Shown: positions 11,653 through 26,602 of the stretch, in pieces
Layout of the letters: each line of letters begins with the position of its first letter
Numbering within the stretch: position 1 is the first letter of the stretch
From: Archegozetes longisetosus
Lineage: Eukaryota > Arthropoda > Arachnida > Sarcoptiformes > Trhypochthoniidae
Direction of reading: 5' to 3'
NCBI GenBank assembly: GCA_018873245.2
Contig: JAEMBT020000003.1
Location: 3,677,843-3,741,842, forward strand
DNA length: 64,000 nucleotides
Position numbers and translations under genes: made by a program
Notes under the pieces: model-generated
What the model saw: the letters and a program-made list of their open reading frames with translations, nothing else
Databases searched by the model: none
Told to the model about the DNA's origin: nothing

Positions 11653-14600
11653 ATGTACGCTAAAGGAAAGGGAAATAGTGTCCCGAGTGATGCTCAGGCC
11701 AGAGAAAAGTAAGTCTTACTCACTATTAATAACTTACTATTACTTATTTAGTTATAGAAACAGACCTCAAGTCAGTACAAGCTATTGAACAAAAGCTAAA
11801 ATTGATTTTTCGACCGGCCCTCTAGTAGTTATCTCACACTCTGTTCACTGTTTCCATGCCAGTCATGACAATATGACCCCTATGTGTAACTCATGGCAAT
11901 ATTCACTCAAACATTTACCTCAACCAATCATTCGAGGGATCAGTTGAATAATTGTGAATAGTAGTGAATTTTGACAAGACTTAGTTCGCTCTTTCATCGA
12001 ACCACTATTGCTATGATAGAGACCTTGAGTAGAGAAAATCAATGCCAATCAAAGCGTGTGTATTTCATATACACATCATTACTATTGAGTATTTATTAAT
12101 ACGAGCCTAGCATCACATCTGATCAAGTGTGGCATCACATCGATGAGAGCAGATGTAAATGAAAGCATACAAACAAACATCGGACTGAGCTGTTAAGCGA
12201 ATCAATTTTAGAAATTAATACTAAAGTATTGAACACTTGAACCGAGTTTGACTGACGACTCAGTTTAGACTGTCAGCAAATGTACTAGTGTTTGATAGGT
12301 TTTATGAGCCATAATAATAGCATAACATTTCGTGTTTATTTGCCTACAACTCAATTGTTCAATATTTATATAAAGCCATATATGATAGCAATAAGATATA
12401 GAGTTCTAGCTTTTAGTTTCCTATAATTTGTAAGACATATAATACACGTTCTGTTCACTTCTATATCAATATCTACTACTACTGACAACGATATGGAAGT
12501 ATTGACTAAAATAAATAACTGAAAAATAGGTTATATGTTATCAATGAATTGAATTGTGGCGATTTATTGATGTAATTGTTGTTTTTTCCTCATAGATTAG
12601 CGCTATATGTATACGAATACTTACTTCACGTCGGGGCCCAAAAAGCTGCACAAACTTTTTTATCTGAGGTAAAACTTTTACTCAACTCTAACTTCTGTGG
12701 AAAAACTCTATAACTTTTGTCTAAAACATATTTTGTGCAAATTTTCTGTTTTATTCTTTTCTGACTTTTATATATCTAAAGCTCAAGTTTGATATATAGT
12801 CACTGCCCTTAATGTTAGGCACAAACAGCACATACGCACACCATAAGAGTGTTGATCGATAGCAGTCTTCTGGTGCAGCAAAAGAGCATCTCTTTTCTGT
12901 TTGCTTGTGTGCAATGCCTCGCATTTGGGCAAACGCTAAACACTGGCATAACTGGCAACCAGTACTCTTTGCCGGCAATCCTGAAAATTCAACGCAAATA
13001 TTATATGATGTTAGCAGAGAGTCAACTATTATAGCGAAAAGTTTCCTCAAAATGTAATTTGGAGAAAACGTTTTATATAGCATAATAAAAATATGTACAG
13101 AATATTCTCATCGACAAACTTATGACATATTTAGTGCACAGTATTAGCAATTAATAGTTAACTAGAGGCACACAATTTAATTCATTTTCGTTACCAAATG
13201 ACAGAATCAGTTAACAGGACTTATTTGCATGAGTCAAGAAAGTTAATTAACAAACAATTAGCAGCGTTTAGGCCTCAAATCGATTCTTGTTTAGGCCTTA
13301 TATAAACTTGAGTTTAGGTCAATTGGAGTATATCTCGGCACATGAACACAATAACAGTTTAATTTGAGAGACAAGTTCTCATAAAAGTCATGCTGTTATG
13401 CAGTTTATATAATCAAAAAAGTATGAGTTGATGCCAAAAATTAAAATAACATGCCTTTTCTTTGTGAAGTACCACTTTTGCTTTGACTTGAATAGCGATT
13501 AATCATAATTTGTTTGCCACTTATTGATTAGTATCATTCAATCTTTGCATTACAGATAAGATGGGAAAAGAATATCACATTAGGAGAACCTCCAGGGTTT
13601 CTTCATTCCTGGTGGTGGTAAGTATTAGATATATGATTAAATGCTATGACAAACTTTCAGGTACTGTTGCTCTCAAACTGTTAGACGACTTAAGCTTTTT
13701 ATCATTTTCAGTGCTGTCGCTATTGAAATAGTTTTAAATTTGGCGCGTCTTATGTTACTCTAAATCGGATTGAGAACATAATACCTTATATTTGTTTAGA
13801 ATGCATGAAATGGTGACCAAATTGTCCGTAAAGAATGCAAATTAGCACTTTCTAATAAAACACGGAAGCAGTAATCATTTTGCATGATAAGAATCCGTGT
13901 AGAGTAAAATTTGTGTAACTTGAACATGCAGTTAAGTGGTTTTTAACAAGCAGAATAAAATGGAATAGAAAATGTAGGCTTGTTGTTATTGTTTTAGAAA
14001 ACCATTTATCTGCATATTCCATTTAGATATGTTCAACTGTGTATATCTATGCATTTAGGCTGATTAACATACTATTAAGAGTATATAATTAAGTGGTTAT
14101 ACTCTATGATAATCGGAGCTGTTTTTCAAACAGTCCATAATTATAATATGAATAAATACTATAGTAAAACTACGTTAAATGATGTGAATCTGGTGGTCGT
14201 TTCGCTTTTTTGCTACAAATCACAACACAGACAGACTTTAGGCGTTTAGGAATCAGTTTTCGGTTAAGACCTTTGTGAAGTATCATTCATAGAAGAGGAA
14301 GATTTTTGTTGTCCCTAAAACGGGAGAAAAGCGTTAGAGCGTGACATCCTGGCCGATGGCCAAAGAGCCAAATCTCCGTTAAACACTCGATTGTCGTCCA
14401 ATTTCTTTATAGATTAGAGTATGAGAGAGAGAGAGAGAGAGAGAGAGCGTGTGCCACACTCTATGCCACACACTTATACTTTTGTGCCTCCATGTGGTCC
14501 TTATATTCATCATTATTATATTGACTCATAAATCCCTTTCATTATTCAATGTTCGTCACGTTTTTCAATATGAAATTTTATGTTTCGTACTTAAGTTGTT

Positions 14601-17600
14601 CGCTCTCCTTTAGCTCTATTTTTCCACTTAGCTTATGAAGTTTATTGTAGAATACGATACGATTCAGTGCGACTTTGGTCAAAGAGAGGTTTGACATAGC
14701 ATTATACTTGCTGAAATAAGATCAAATAAGATCAATAGTAGTTATGACATTTACACGATATGCTAAATATTTGATATATCTGTCAGTTGAGGCATGTATT
14801 TTGTCAATTGTGTATTAGGGGCTGTTAAGTTAATATTCTTAAAGACCACATGAATCAGTTTGTAAGTTAAGAGATGCTTGAGTAGGGATAAGGGATACAA
14901 TTGTTAACATAGAATGGGAGGGTTCTTCATTACCAATCCTATTGCTGTGACTATTTTTTTGTTAAGCATTCTAAGCTGACGGGTCGCACCTCTCGCACCT
15001 ATTACTATAACCGTATATAGAATAATATATATAATATATACATATATTTGGCTTAAGGTCGAGCTTGTTTACAGCTGCAAAGGTCGACTATTGACGACGA
15101 ATTGAGTGCGAATCCGTTAGAAATAAAGCTATCCGTTTTTCAAAGCCACTAACAGACATCGGAGGACATCGACACACAATGAATAAAGTACAAAACCTAT
15201 GCTCTGCTCCTCTTCCAGACTAGACAGAAATACCCCTGAAACTTATTTGGCCGCTTATTTTCCGTTTTATTTCTTAACGCTTTTTTATTGTGACACAATT
15301 CAGTGCCAATAGTATTGGTAGAATTAGCGACTAACTATTTGGAAGACATGGTGTACACTTTCTAAACCACATATCCTCTCTCGGGGTTTCACAGTGTTTT
15401 GTTGGCTTTTTTATCTCTTTTGTATTTTGTTGGTCTGATTCTTTAAAGTTAAAAAGGAATGTTTAGTGTCCTCTACTCAGTGTGTGATAAACCAATAAAA
15501 GCTGTAATGTTAGTCCTTAAAAATTGGTCAATAATTCAATGGAATATGCATTTATGATGTGGTGTGGGGTAGAAGTAGTCACTTCTAAATAGATGGTAAC
15601 TGCACTTCTTGCTTAAGTAGACGGTAACTCGACTTCTTGTAACTAAATAGATGGTAACTAAATAGATGGTAACTACACTTCTATAGTATTTCACTCATCT
15701 GTGAAAAGCAAAAGCCCTTAAAAGGATCACATGAACCATGTTTTAAACAAATGAATAAATATTATAACTTAAGCTTTGCTAATGAGGTTAACCCAAACAA
15801 TCATTATTGTAATCCTTTTATTGCTATTAATTTATGACTTTTGTTGCACAATCCCATTCGATAGGAATGGCAGACAATACGACCAATTTTTCTCATCCTA
15901 ATCACAACCAATGATAGCGTTATGAGAAAAATTTGGGCACTTGTTGTCATGATAACTAACTAAAGAAGTGGTACTAAAATGGTGTTAAACAATCATATTT
16001 GAATTATAACTAATGAGTTCTAATATTTAATTATTTAAGTGTGCAACTTATTGCTTTACGTGACTCCCATTTATTGCTATTGAAACCTTTGAAACAATAG
16101 TTGACGTATTGAGTGCCTCAGTAACTATAGCTGGCATTCTGTAAAATCTAGAACTAACTAACTTAGTACTGTGTCCCTCACACCAGTGACACGAAGTGTG
16201 TCTAATGTATAATGTGCTGTAATCAGAGTCAGTTCTATTGATAATAACAATAATAAGACAGCTATAATGCTGTTTAATATTGTATTGTTGTCGCGTTCAG
16301 AAGGCAATAAGCAAATTATTTGGCCGTCGATGAGTGCAGTTTGTAAAGTTTAACAACAAAATACAGGACTACAAGCAAGATATAAAGATAGAAAAAAGAA
16401 ATATTTAGTCAAACCTTATAAGCAGCAATACATTTAACCATTAGCTGCAGTCCCCGTCTCCCCCTCTGCCCCTTACAGAGGTCTCCCCTCTCCTCCACCT
16501 CACCTCAAATCTCCTGCAACTCACCGCCAGAATGTCCCTCTGATGGCCTTTTTGCCTTTTGGTTAGCCCTCTCTCTCGACCCCACCCGTTCTTTCAAGGA
16601 CATCTTGAGGCACTTCTTCGCTTAAACCTTAAACCAGTGCATCCTGTCGTGGATGGCATACCTGGTTTAGATGCCAATACGTGGCATACATGGCAACCAC
16701 CAATACAATCATTAGTCTTCTGCATAGAGTCTGTCTGACGGGATAAGAAAGTTGTGAGAGTTGTGAGAGTTGTGCCAATTGTGAGTTGTGTTGCTCGCAA
16801 CAAATTGGAATATATATAAGTGAACGCAGTTTAGCTACAATACCTGTTAGGTTACAGCTATTTCTACTCCGATGCACAAAAATAAAACTTAATAAATTAC
16901 TTTTTCAGTTTAACAAATCAATCATATATTTCTCTAAACTATGAATCTTATAAGTCTCCTCCCAACTGGCCTTTAGTGGCACAACAGTCAAAGGTGACCG
17001 CAATTAATCTATTTGGAGAATTTGACAGACCATCTCCACTGCTATGTCATCGATTTAGAAACAGAAAGCTGAACAATTTATCTCAAATGGTGTTTTAAGT
17101 AGTTTTTATATTAGCTCAAAGTTTGCTCTGTCCTAACGATTAGGTTTATTCTTTGAAAATCAATAACTTTCCAGTTAATTGAGGCCCACATCAAACTCAG
17201 CCAAATGATACCACTTTTTATTCTTTAAAAGAACAATTGAATCAATAATAAAAGTTTGATTTCAAGTGTAAATATTTTCCATTTGACTCAATTGATTCTA
17301 ACCTCTTTTGAAGAACAGACAAAATCTTTTCAAATGAATGAATATAATCAGATCAAATAGATTCAATGTTGAGTTATTTTGGAAAATATTTATTTCTATC
17401 AACATTTCAGTTTATTAATAGATTTAGTGAACAAATTTGAATGCAAGTTAGAAGTGAGAAGATTATTTTTGCAGATAGTTGACAATTTTAAATGGATTCT
17501 TTTAGATGTGTGTCATTTTTGCCAATTCTTCTTAATTGAATTGAACATTATCATGGAGAATACTCTAAGCATTCATTTTGATAAAGGATTCAATGGAGTG

Positions 17601-20600
17601 CTTAGTAAAAATATCAATAGTTCAAATGAAAAGCATCTAAAGATATTTATGGTTCTAGAAAATTTTTGAGTGTTGAAGATCAGGGTCAAGGCTTACGCTG
17701 TAGGCAACTCAAACTGAAACTCCGGCAGAGCTTGAAATCACTAATTTTGCAGAGCATTGCTCACAAAACTGGTGAAATTTGATAAAAATTTACAATTAGG
17801 ATTTGACTATTGGGTAAAAGCGGTAAATATCTAGCAATTTTCATGGCTGTAGCCTTAATAACTGTTGAAATGTTGAATGCAAATAAAATATGCGGAAAAC
17901 AAGCATAAAATCAAATTCTAAATATAAAAGTGAAAACTAAACTTTTAATTTAGCACTCAATGCGTATAAGTGCACAAAACTAAATAGTAAAAGGAAACTC
18001 TATGTTCAACTTGTTTCTGTTTTGCATTTTACGTGCGTAAACCAATGATTGAGATATGAAAATCTATATTAAATGTGAATTGTATTTTTTATCTAAAATT
18101 GCCAATTATTGCTAACTATTGTCAGTAATTGTTTCAGGGTTTGTTTCAGAGTTAATATAGTGCTGAATAGTTTGAAAAGCTCACTTATCTGTAAATTTAC
18201 TGATAGAAAGGTTGCGACAGAGTTTCTGAAACTTCCTTATGGTTTAAATGATCGAAGGAGTATATGATCGCTCACAATTTCCAGTATATTCTTAATGATA
18301 ATAATTTATTGATTCTTTTAGTGCTGAGTTTGGGTTATAAATAAAATTATTTTCCTGATTACAGACATCTTGAGAAGAAATAATACCAACGAGTTTTTCA
18401 TCTAATTTTTGCAGAAAAAATTTATTGAAAATTGATAATCAAAAGTTTATTTAGAAGTAGAAAATAAGAAGTGTTTAATGCACAAACTTTTATCTTTAAT
18501 ATTTACCATTAGCTTAGCGATTGCGCCACATATTAAACAATTATATACTTTGTTTCATTTGCATAACCCATAACTTAAAGCAACAGATCGATTGTTCTCA
18601 TAATTCATTTCTATTGATATTTGATTAATAAATGTTCACTCTTGAGTGCTCAGCGAATTCCAAAAATAGTTAAGGAAAACTTAGTTTCTTGCTTTACGTC
18701 CAAATTAAACACAAAGTATTCAGTTGAGAACGATGTAGTTTTGAAACATTCTATCAATTGATATCTATTCTTAATCAAAGATGAGGTTGAAGAACATATT
18801 TTCGATGAGGATAATTAGAATGGATTTGACAGGAGTTGAGCGCAAATTTAGTTGAGAACAAGCAAACTACTACTAATAATATGTAAAGTTAGTGCTTGGT
18901 TATCACTATATTATTTTGAAGTTAATTTCAAAGACAAGCATCATCTGCAACAAGCACAAACTACTTTCACACATAAGCTGCAAATAATTGTGGCGGTAAA
19001 AGTTGATCATTTGCGATACCAATACAGTTTCAATACCTGTAGATTAACTTTTAATTTCTAGTGTATTCTAAGTTAACAAACAATGTATAGGAAAAATTAG
19101 TTTTTTATATATTGATGGTTTGGATGAGTTAATCTCGTGGGAAATGGTCTCTTTAAGCAGAATATGCTACACAATAGAGCTGTTGAGCGTTTTTTAGCAT
19201 GAATTAGAGTGAAGATAAAAATGAAGTGATCATACGATGATCTATGCATTAGCGCGTCGATTGATTATTGAATGCATAAATACACTGATAGAGACACACA
19301 TAAGAGGTTGCAATTTAATCTCCTCAGAGAAAGCTATAGCCTACAGCTTTATTTTATATACCATTTCACTGTATTTAATTACTCCGTCTTCGACTATTAC
19401 TAACTCAACTTACTTTCAGTCATGTTAGCCATCCTAATGTTATACTTCTCTAACCTGTCCTCTAAACTCCTTTTAAGCTTTTTTCAGTATCTGTCTGTCT
19501 GTCTGTCTGCTAGTTTTGTTCCCTGTCTTTGTCCTATTCCTTAAGCGTTAAATGTAAATGAGCTTTTGAGAGCGATTAGATTTTCATTCTAATAACAAGC
19601 CATACGTGTATTTAATAATGAACTATGATTTTCAGAAAATTCGATCACTAATTAAGTGTTAATTGTAATGATGTCTGTAAGCTTGTAAGTGATTACTTCG
19701 TCAGATGCACAATTTACAAATATAGAAATGACAGGTATTTAGCATAAACATGGATCGTAAGCTGCCAAATGACAGTCATTTTCGCTCCTTACATCTTAAG
19801 TTTGCAGTATTTTTACGCAATATTAAGTAATCGCTAAACTTATTTACTTTACGTTGACTGCATTTCAATTAGACGTTTGAAAAATTGTGATATAAAACTT
19901 GATGCTCTGTCTGTGTGGCGAGTGTTTTGTTGATACCGATCTTACATCTACTGAAACAAAGTATCAGATAGTCTACATTTTAAGGTTAATCCTTTGGCCT
20001 CACCAAACGCTTATGCAATTTATTTAATAAACTGAGCAACTTAGAGGAGCAGTACATGAAAGCAGTGTCTAAATGACAAGAGGTTTACTTTACACTATTT
20101 AAGATTTATTAATATTTGACTTTGTTTGACAGCGTATTTTGGGATCTGTATTGCGCCGCACCAGAACGTAGAGACTCGTGCGAACACTCAAGTGAAGCAA
20201 AAGCATTTCATGATTACGTAAGTCTTGATTCAGTTTGAATTTTCATAAATTTTATTCTACTCTTTTCTATTTGATTTGTCTAGAGTTAATTCGTTTAACT
20301 TTATTCAAACTATTCAATTCGAAACGTTTAACTAATTTTCTTTTGAGCATTTGTTTATTATTTGATTAATAAACAATTTTTACTGTATATACAGATTCTG
20401 TGTTAATCATTGGTTTTAATAAACTAATGATTGAAACCATGATTTTATGCATATTTTGCGCAAAAACATTTTTATAGTAATTTTGTTATGAGATACGATA
20501 TTTTTATTGAAATGCGATTAATTTCGATTGCCATCACTTTGAATTGGGATCAATAATAAACCATAAGAATAAAATGTAGGAATATTCTATGTTTATTTAA

Positions 20601-23600
20601 TCAGTCGATTGTTCTATAGTCGATACTGATGAATCATAATTATTTGAAAGCTTAATTTGTTTTAGAAAAACTTGCAAACTATACCAAGTGGAAAACTGAA
20701 CCCAAAACTAATCGCAAATACAATAAAATATTGTTAGCAATTTGCCAAATATTAGCTAAAAACTAACAAAATAAAGCAAATGCCGAAAAGAAATACTTGA
20801 AAAGAGATCGATGAAGACTTGTGTTATAAAACAATTACATCAAATGTCGAGAGTTTGAAGTTGTCTGAAACAAATCGGCACAGTTTACAAAGAAATGTAT
20901 AAGTGGCTCAATACTTATTATTGTACTTATTAGTGATTAAAATTGAGTCATAATTCTTGTTAACCCATATCTTATCGTCCAAGTTTCCATTGATTTCACC
21001 GATTGTCATAAGTTTGAAGTAAACTTAAGAAAAACTTTGTCGCGCAGTTGTTGACGCAATCTTAATTTAACATTCAACTAGAAAGTGAAATTATAAAAGT
21101 TATATTGAATAAAATTAAGACTTATGACTGAATAGTTTGCAATTGTTTGAAATGAGTTCAGTTTTGCTAATTGATAGCTTAGTTGTGGTCCAATTGACCT
21201 CACGAAAAGATGATCAAATTAATTGAATATCGTGTTTTGAGGGCTGTAATGAAATAATCTGAGGGGAGTTAGCCTTGAGTGCAATCCCTGAGAGTCATAT
21301 TAAATACTTATCATAAGAATTCATAGCATACTAACTCTAGTAATTATTATGACAGAGAGGATTAACTTAAATGATTGATAATTACGTTTAAGTTATTAAC
21401 ACGTTCAAAATAATCTTATGGAAAGTGTTGATTAACAATACAACGCAGTCATTCAAATGTGAACAAATATAGTGATGGTTAGAGGGCTTGAATCTAGTTT
21501 TAAATTCATGAGATAGAAAGTGTTAGGTTAGGTTAGGTTAGGTTAGGTTAGGTTAGATGTTAGGTCAGGTTAGGTTAAATGTCATATACTTTACAATGGT
21601 TACAATGTATCTTATTATAAAAATGAAATCCTTTTTCAATTACCACTTGAAGAGTATTAAATGAGATAAGAAGTTGGAGTACAACCAAACAATTTCAATA
21701 TTGAGAATGTTGATGAGTTAAAATATGATACTATTGTATAGAATAATAGTAGAGAATAATGGTATTGGATAATAGAGGAGTCAGTCTCTGTAAGTTTATA
21801 TAACTTATTAGAAGTGAACAAACCCCAACAGGAAAGAGTGTGCGTGTGTGCAATCATATTCATGCTATTGAACAAACCCCAAAAATCTCAGTTATGTATC
21901 AGCCCTTCAATCACTCAACAAAACTCTGCCACAGTCTAACCTTACCATAACAGTTGCCCACTTCAGACTCAAGTGTTCCTCAAGATGACACGAGAAGATG
22001 TATAATTTGATGTTTAAATGAAACAATATCTGTATTTTAACTTTTATTTAATGAGTGCTTTCATGTGATAAGGCTATTAAGAAATGAGATTTGCTTCGAA
22101 GGTCTTTGTATTTTGCACTTTCAGATATGCTACAGATTATTGTTTATTATTTGCAACTTATTTTCCCACTCAATAAAACATATTCTAACTAAATACAACT
22201 AATTTTATTCATTTATATTGATTTACTTTCTCGCAAATTAGTTTTAAATCAATCACAATCAACAACTGATTGATTTGTATTTGATTCAGTTCTATGAACT
22301 TTAATGGTATATCACCTGAAATGGATTTGATTTTAGTTTTTTGTTTGCTTTTTACGTCTTTCAAACTACTCTGACCATCATTTTGAGCGTTATTCATGCA
22401 TGTCTTCTCTTTTACTTGAAAAACAAATCAGAAGTGACTGACGTTTTTGAATCAATGTATAAAATACTGAGTTGTTGTTGGAAAATATTCCTAAAACCTG
22501 ACTCAGTAATAGTTGTACTGAAACAATCGTATTGCTCAACTAATTAAGCGATACGAGTTCGTCAAATAAGACAATATTAGAGATATTTTTGTCATATTTC
22601 AACCATTATTTGCTTATCGATTGTTATTCGAAAAGTCTACTTGTTTACAAGATAGCAAATACGTTCGATAGGGATAGTTGCTCTCAATAGATAGAGTCGA
22701 TTTTACCTAAATATCAAAATAAGTTAGGCTGGGCTAGGTTAGGTTAGGCTAAGTTAGGTTAGGTTAAAGTTACGTTAGGCTAAGTTAGATTAGGTTAAAC
22801 TCATTTATAGCTTAGCTCTAATCTCAACCTTTTACACATTTAGTCATCTTTAAAAACAATTTCTTCTTTGTATTAAATAGTTATTAAATTTGAAGTGCAA
22901 TTTGTAAACTTTTAATGAGTCTATTCCATTGATTTAGTGCATGTCTTTATGAAAAGTTTGCTCATTTGAAGTAATATTTATTGAGTGTTCGATCCAGTAG
23001 TGAATCGATTTAGCTGTTGAAATTCCTTCTATTTAGAATCGGTCCAATGATTCCCCTTTTGCTTAATTTAGCGATCGTCAACACTTGCATTCAGTTCATA
23101 AGTCTTATGCTTGAGAAAGTCGCTAACCCCTACTTTAAGATAATGATGATTATTCAAAATACTCAGTAATACAACACATACGAGTTTTGCCAATAGTTGA
23201 CAACTGTTCAGATCCGGTTTATATTTGAAATTTCCAATTTTTGTTTCAATTTCAATTTTTTTAAATGTTCCTTTTACTAATCCTCAGATTCATAACAAAA
23301 TTTCACTCAATTATCATTAAGTCAAAGTTGTGCAACTAAAATTTGATTTCATATTTCAATTAAATTAATCCAAATTCTGTTGAAAACTACAAACATACAT
23401 TCGGAAACTCCTTTTTTGGAGCTGATGACAATTTACGAACTAATTCTAATGGAATTCAGGGATATATCCATTAACTCTAAGGTCAAATTCTTATTTTAAG
23501 AACATTGTTGAGAAATATTCGACCGATATTTCTAATTTTTTCTGAGGCACTTTTACATTTGGTAATCACTAAGTTTAATAGATTTCAGTTGAAATTGATT

Positions 23601-26560
23601 TTGATTCGGATTAATTGAATCGAAAAGTTTGGACTTAAGAAAAATTGACTTTTGATATTTTGAACGTTGGCTCTACTTTGTTGATGTAAAAATCGATTAA
23701 AACAATAATGATAATAGTGTTCTCAATATAATGTAGATTTAAGGAAAACTATTTCAAAGCTTCAATAAGTATTATTCGCATCGACTTTTTCATTCATTAT
23801 AATTTCGTTTAAATGCTTTAATATATCATTTTCATTGATTCATATTCTCAGATGAGTCGCAATTTTAGACTTTTCCAGTCGTGTCTTCAGTCGTGTCTTT
23901 CAAACTCAAGTTAAACAAATTTAGAGTCTAAAATTTAAAAAATAATATCATAAGTCAAATATTGGTTTATTGTTGTATTGACTAATTTAATTGAGTGCTA
24001 ATGATTGCCTAAACTAAGCAGAAGTGTTAGGCAGACGAGATTAATGAGATAATGAGAGCAACACGACAGAGGACAGACTGAAAAACTTGAGACTTCAAGT
24101 ATAAAACTCAAACTTATCATCAAGTGGTAGATTATTAACGCAAAGTTAGTGTTAATAATTGAATTTCTATAACTTGTAATGAGCAAATGTCTCCAGTTTT
24201 TCCTCCTCTAATTACAACGTATTAAGACTATACGTATTGTACATTTACTTCATTATGTTTATTAGAGTCAAAAAATAATCACAAATCATTTCCAAACCGA
24301 AGGTCGCCTTGTTTTCTATTTTTTCTTCTCTTCTTAGTTCACAGTCAAGTCTCGATTGAAAACTAAAGTCACATTTAATTGTATAGTATTGTTTTTAATT
24401 GTTGAATATTTATGCAACTATTCTCTACCTTATTATTTGTTGATAATTAAGATGAAAACAATTGAAGTTGTCTCAAACATCTAATTGAAACTGGCATAGA
24501 AGTGTAGAAGTAATCAAAATGAAGCAATTAATACATAGAATTTAGATTTGATAACAAACCTTTTGGACTTGGTTGCAATCTGGTGTTTGTTAATCAATTT
24601 GATTGGCAATATATTGTCGCATAACTTGAATTACGCGTTTCATGGTCATATAAGTTGTGCGTCGCAAACCTATTTACCTCTTTTCTTTTCACTCTCTAAT
24701 ATTTCAGGCTTTCAGCTAAACTTTAAATTTTACTCTTAGCCAATCTTTCTCGTAATTAGTTGCAATTGATATCAATCAATAAATGAGTTGCTAATCAGTG
24801 ATAATCATGAGCTTTTCACGCTTCTCATCGCTCAACAGAGTTGTTCTCTAGTACTATAAATCGATACATAATGAAATGAAAATTTTACTAAATATTTGTT
24901 CCAGGCATTGAAAACATTTTCAGATGTTCATCTAATGTTTGAGTGGGTTTAGATTTTGTTTTTGGTTGAATAAAGTAAACTAGAAACCTATTGCTAGAGT
25001 ACTGAATCTGCAATTAAGACATAGTTTTAGGAATGTTTTGCGTGAGGTCATAATTTATTATAATAAATGGATACAGTGGTAGTTCAACTGATTAGCAAGT
25101 ATGTCAATTGATTTGCATATTACCGTATGCTAACTTGTTGGTAATAAGCTATATATTTAGCCAACTATTCTCTTCTCTTCTCCTTTTTTTATTGTTTAAG
25201 GTAAAACTGCAATTTGATAATGTTTTGTTGTAACTCACTTTCCCTTTAGTTTAGGTTATTTAACATGTTATAGCTTTCAAAGCTGTTAACTATTCTTAGA
25301 TTACTTATATGTTTAAAATAATACTAATTCAGTGATAACCCAAAGAACAAACTTAGGAATTACGACTAAATTGAAAAGAGAGCCGATAAGAAATCAGTGC
25401 AGTTAACATCTGATAAGAGAATAATTTACAGTTATTTGACGATAGAATAGCATAAAGTAATTGCTAAAAATATACTAACTTGTTCGGTTTCCTGTATCGT
25501 ATTCCAAAGTTATTAATAAATTACTATCAGTCAGCTTCAAGTTAGCATTCACGTTTCCAAAACTATAAACACTCACTCACCTATTCCTCAATTTCCAGAA
25601 ATCAAAAATAAAGTTACTAATTCTAAATCAAATTCATCTGTCAATAAGTTTGTTAGGTTAGAATTGAATAGAAGATAAAAAGTAGGAAACGCAAAGTTGC
25701 TAATGGTTAATTTGTTTTGCTATGAATAGACTAATTAATTAGAAACAAAGTGAGAAGAGAGAATAAGATTGGCGATGGGGTGAACTGTCAACTAAGGCTT
25801 ATTTAATCACTCAAATAATTTGTTTATGCGCTCCTCATTCCTACAGATTTTGTCAAATTTTCATAACAATCTTGTTTGTTTTCTATTTTTAAATTAACGC
25901 CTAAATTAATGATCAACTTTGATCTTCTACTTAGGGCTTTGTTAATTCTGGATATGCCGTCAATGGAATCGCTGGTCATGTAAGTTTCCATAAAAAACTT
26001 AGCTTAACTTTTATTTGTTGATCGCTAATTTTCAAAACTTACTTCAATATTGTTTTTCGAATCTTTGGATAAATATTGATTTAAATAGTCTTCAAATATC
26101 ATTAGAGTATATCTTCTGCTAAAACTTTTTCTATTACTCTGTCTTGTCTCTAAAAAGAGTTGACTTAACAGGTGCTCAATCGCTTTTATGCTTGATCTGC
26201 ACAAATACCTTATGTATTATATCCTAATCATTTCAATATGAAGTACTATATTTTACTACAGATGATTTGTTTGAATTTTACTATTATTTGCTTGTTTTAC
26301 TGTTAGAACAATTGACGTTTCGATTTATTACTTTATAACTTGTATAATATTATATAGTATTTACACTCTATAGTGTTCATAAAGAGTCATCTATTTTTTT
26401 GGGTCTTGTCAAATTTTCGACTCTCTGCTCAGGCTCTATACTCGGGCCAGTAGTTTGGGATTTCAATCAAACGAAAGCTTTACAGAAACTGTTAATTATT
26501 ATAATTAATTGGCTTTCAATGGAATAGTAGTTGTAATTTGAACGTAAAGTCGAATTGAGG

Positions 26561-26602
<42 letters not shown>

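Larger units (their letters stand above)
13618..20132 (+). other. Ssdp intron 3 (6.5 kb)
   Basis: It contains a foldback element (13925-14014), a short GA array (14423-14447), a GGTAACT-containing tandem repeat (15576-15692), a C/T-rich block (16441-16620) and a CTGT tetranucleotide run (19491-19509). Open frames such as 17379-17669 (96 codons) show no recognisable domain. No gene is called. Confidence 0.7.
20218..25934 (+). other. Ssdp intron 4 (5.7 kb)
   Basis: The content is A+T-rich, with two blocks of TTAGG-like repeats (21522-21578 and 22721-22798) as the only clear structure. Open frames up to 72 codons show no known motif. Confidence 0.7.

Noticed and set aside
12751..13083. 110-codon minus-strand frame within Ssdp intron 2
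   Set aside because: Overlaps a plus-strand open frame equally without motif; no conservation clue.
17379..17669. 96-codon plus-strand frame in Ssdp intron 3
   Set aside because: A+T-driven residue content (Phe, Leu, Ile, Asn, Lys), no recognisable motif, no splice context.
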